DNA of 64,000 bases from Rhodobacteraceae bacterium NBU2976 (lineage in GTDB: Bacteria > Pseudomonadota > Alphaproteobacteria > Rhodobacterales > Rhodobacteraceae). The notes under the pieces are model-generated. The model was not told where the DNA came from and searched no databases. It saw only the letters and a list, made by a program, of their open reading frames with translations. This document shows positions 62,386 to 64,000 of the stretch, in pieces (the stretch's first letter is position 1; each line of letters opens with the position of its first letter). The position numbers and the translations under genes were made by a program. The stretch is taken from contig JALPRQ010000001.1 of the NCBI GenBank assembly GCA_023630215.1, positions 992,001-1,056,000 of the forward strand. The letters are read 5' to 3'.

Positions 62386-63414
62386 TTGTTGACTAGCTTC
62401 AGTAAACTGCTTCAAAAATGTAAAACCACGTTAACAAAAGTTCACCGAGGGATCGACAAATCCGTCAAGTCGATCAACACGGTGAAGGACGTGGACGGTG
62501 ATATTCAACTGATCGCCCAAGCCGAGGAGGATGCCTCGACCGCCGTCAATGATGGCGAGCCGATTGTCGAACTCGCCGCGATGATCCCGATTCCGGCGAT
62601 GGAGGCGCTGCGCCCCATTGATACATTGCTGAAAGATGCGAAGCCGATTTTCAAGGATGTGCTGACCCCGGGCGTCAATGCGATTGCCTCGGCTGTCAGT
62701 TTGATTGCCGGTATCCTGGTGCCTTTGCTGGTGTTGCTTGATCGACGTCAGAAACAGACAAATGATTTTGAACATTCGCTCGACAACGCGATGTCTGTGA
62801 CAGACCAGATCGATTCACGATATCCCAACCCCAAAGATATCCCCACGGACTTACATGGGTTCATGACCCAGATCGAAACGGCGCTGCAAAATATTGACAC
62901 TGACCTTGATAAGATTGGTGGCGCGATGGATCAGATCACTAATGGACTGGCCCCCCTTGACCCGGTTGACGACCTGAACGCGATCCTTACACCAATCGTC
63001 AACCTTGCCCGAACACCTCTGCAATTGTTGCACAGCTTGTTGGCCAAAACCGACAAAACCATGAAAAGTCTGGATAAAGTCGGCAAGAAATTCGATGAAT
63101 ATGGGCATATGGCGCTGTCAGAGATCAAATCGGCATTAAGCAAGGCGCATATCGACACATCTTTCATCAACACGATTGAAACCAAGGTAAACGGGGCGGT
63201 CAAGGATTTGATCAACAAGATCGAATCCCCGATTAATCGAATGCGCCAGATCGCCGAGAGCAAATTGAAAGGGTTGAAAGACCCGCTGACAACATTGGTC
63301 GAAAATGTAAATGCGCTTGATACGCATCTGACCGGGGCGCTTGATCCGATTAAGGGTCATCTGGATGACTATGTGGCGGCAGCGGCGCGACATGATATTC
63401 ATCCAAAACCCTGA
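62386..63414 (+). CDS. Large helical protein with one membrane segment, unknown function
   Basis: A 342-residue protein, TTG start after AAAAGGGGACGGG. A first helical region (to about residue 85), one hydrophobic segment near 98-118 (IASAVSLIAGILVPLLVLLD), then about 220 residues of amphipathic helix with regular hydrophobic spacing and no Cys or Trp (LDKIGGAMDQITNG; NTIETKVNGAVKDLINKI). No family is recognised. The helix-hydrophobic-long-coil layout resembles alpha-helical pore-forming or membrane-tethered coiled-coil proteins, which is only a likeness. Confidence 0.7.
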   Translation: MLTSFSKLLQKCKTTLTKVHRGIDKSVKSINTVKDVDGDIQLIAQAEEDASTAVNDGEPIVELAAMIPIPAMEALRPIDTLLKDAKPIFKDVLTPGVNAIASAVSLIAGILVPLLVLLDRRQKQTNDFEHSLDNAMSVTDQIDSRYPNPKDIPTDLHGFMTQIETALQNIDTDLDKIGGAMDQITNGLAPLDPVDDLNAILTPIVNLARTPLQLLHSLLAKTDKTMKSLDKVGKKFDEYGHMALSEIKSALSKAHIDTSFINTIETKVNGAVKDLINKIESPINRMRQIAESKLKGLKDPLTTLVENVNALDTHLTGALDPIKGHLDDYVAAAARHDIHPKP

Positions 63415-63433
63415 CTCGAAGAGCGCAAACAAA

Positions 63434-63457
63434 AAAAGCGCCCCGAAGGGCGCTTTT
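63434..63457. terminator. Bidirectional intrinsic terminator
   Basis: AAAAGCGCCC (63434-63443), loop CGAA, GGGCGCTTTT (63448-63457): a perfect 10-base stem with a GC core and A/T ends giving T-runs in both directions. It lies between the helical-protein gene and bioY, which are convergent. Confidence 0.93.
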
Positions 63458-63476
63458 AAATCCGTATTAATCGGGA

Positions 63477-64000
63477 TCAGACGCGGGCTTTGCCGACCAG
63501 TTTCCACAGGGTCGGAAGCAGGATTGCTGCCAGAACCAGCTTGATTGCATCGCCGATCAGGAATGGCACCATGCCTTTGGTCACGGCTGTCGCCAGCGTG
63601 AAATCATAAAGATGCATCAGCCAGGAAACACCCGGGATATAGATCAGCGCGGTGCCGATCAGCATTGCGACGCCCATCATCAAAACGTTGCGGTCCCAAC
63701 CCCGTCGTGCGGCCAATCCCAAGGCGACAATCGCCAGAACATACCCAACCAGATATCCACCCGTGCTGCCCATCATATAAGTGGTGCCGTTCAGTTCCGC
63801 ATTTGATCCGGCAAACACGTCATATCCAAACGCGCCGATCAGCAAATAGCCGACAATCGTTGCCAGCCCAAGGCGAGGACCATAGGCCGCGCCGATGGTG
63901 AGCACGCCAAACGTGCCCAGCGTAAGTGGAACCGGCGTATAAGGGATATCAACGGCGATTTTTGCCGATACGGTCATCAGCACGATCCCCAAGATAACCA
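63477..64000 (-). CDS. bioY: Biotin transporter BioY (N-terminus outside window)
   Basis: The C-terminal ~174 residues of BioY, the substrate-binding component of an ECF-type biotin importer. IPYTPVPLTLGTFGVLTIGAA and GSTGGYLVGYVLAIVALG are characteristic, as is the end of repeated membrane helices. The gene enters from the right edge of the window, so its start and partners (BioM/BioN) are not visible. Confidence 0.92.
   Translation of the reverse strand, partial: VILGIVLMTVSAKIAVDIPYTPVPLTLGTFGVLTIGAAYGPRLGLATIVGYLLIGAFGYDVFAGSNAELNGTTYMMGSTGGYLVGYVLAIVALGLAARRGWDRNVLMMGVAMLIGTALIYIPGVSWLMHLYDFTLATAVTKGMVPFLIGDAIKLVLAAILLPTLWKLVGKARV

Noticed and set aside
1-64000. CRISPR arrays, transposases, prophage genes
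   Set aside because: No regularly spaced repeats, transposase motifs or phage structural genes were found on either strand.

Overview
The window comes from a Rhodobacterales (Rhodobacteraceae, roseobacter-like) alphaproteobacterium. The evidence is the short alphaproteobacterial prolyl-tRNA synthetase, HdaA beside an AI-2E-type permease, the rpmH-rnpA-yidD...ttcA-yidC-MOSC-engB block, a DUF2937-lolC-lolD run after proS, an Entner-Doudoroff operon, a TRAP transporter, PutA with a divergent Lrp-type PutR, and a moderately high-GC coding style. The genus cannot be fixed from sequence alone. Most of the window is ordinary chromosome; there is no prophage, transposase or CRISPR array.

Layout. 1-2620: end of rluE, a histidine phosphatase gene, a decayed patch (VOC remnant plus a second rluE 5' end) and glyA. 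2811-5338: nadK, an AI-2E permease and hdaA. 5391-7633: a small accessory cluster (ABM and NIPSNAP proteins divergent from an ArsR-like regulator and a DUF1989 protein, with a palindrome between them) where this family usually has ppk. 7745-9214: ppx. 9233-10990: an unknown membrane protein, a 360-base spacer and a Cys-cluster protein. 11050-15602: proS, a one-gene insertion flanked by duplicated proS 3' ends, DUF2937, lolC and lolD. 15706-19295: glutamate dehydrogenase, an SH3 protein, pirin and an orphan. 19466-22303 (minus): argB, a sterol desaturase, a ferredoxin-like protein and a SixA-like phosphatase. 22454-30358: a secreted lectin-fold-like protein, a GNAT, and the minus-strand rpmH to engB block carrying two extra genes. 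30587-34197: a VTT membrane protein with a flavin disulfide oxidoreductase, and an orphan histidine kinase. 34198-38336: putR/putA and tRNA-Arg(ACG). 38364-45895: PhyH dioxygenase, SulP with STAS, a glycosyltransferase coupled to glpD, galM, and a LysM/solute-binding fusion. 46105-53196: a ROK sugar kinase facing the zwf-edd-PPOX-eda-pgi operon. 53457-61750: SulP without STAS, then an alcohol dehydrogenase, aldehyde dehydrogenase, glutamine-synthetase-like and TRAP transporter locus. 61907-64000: two unknown proteins and bioY (cut by the window edge).

How the genes work together. ROK kinase, Pgi, Zwf, Edd and Eda make a hexose-to-pyruvate Entner-Doudoroff route, with galM and glpD nearby. The 54.7-61.7 kb locus looks like uptake and oxidation of an amino alcohol or similar amine through gamma-glutamyl intermediates (inference). 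PutA and Gdh feed amino-acid carbon into 2-oxoglutarate.

The most notable observation is that proS and rluE each have a duplicated, partly diverged end on the far side of a short foreign-looking cargo. This suggests small cassettes that enter at the ends of housekeeping genes and replace the end with their own version. No integrase is present in either cassette.
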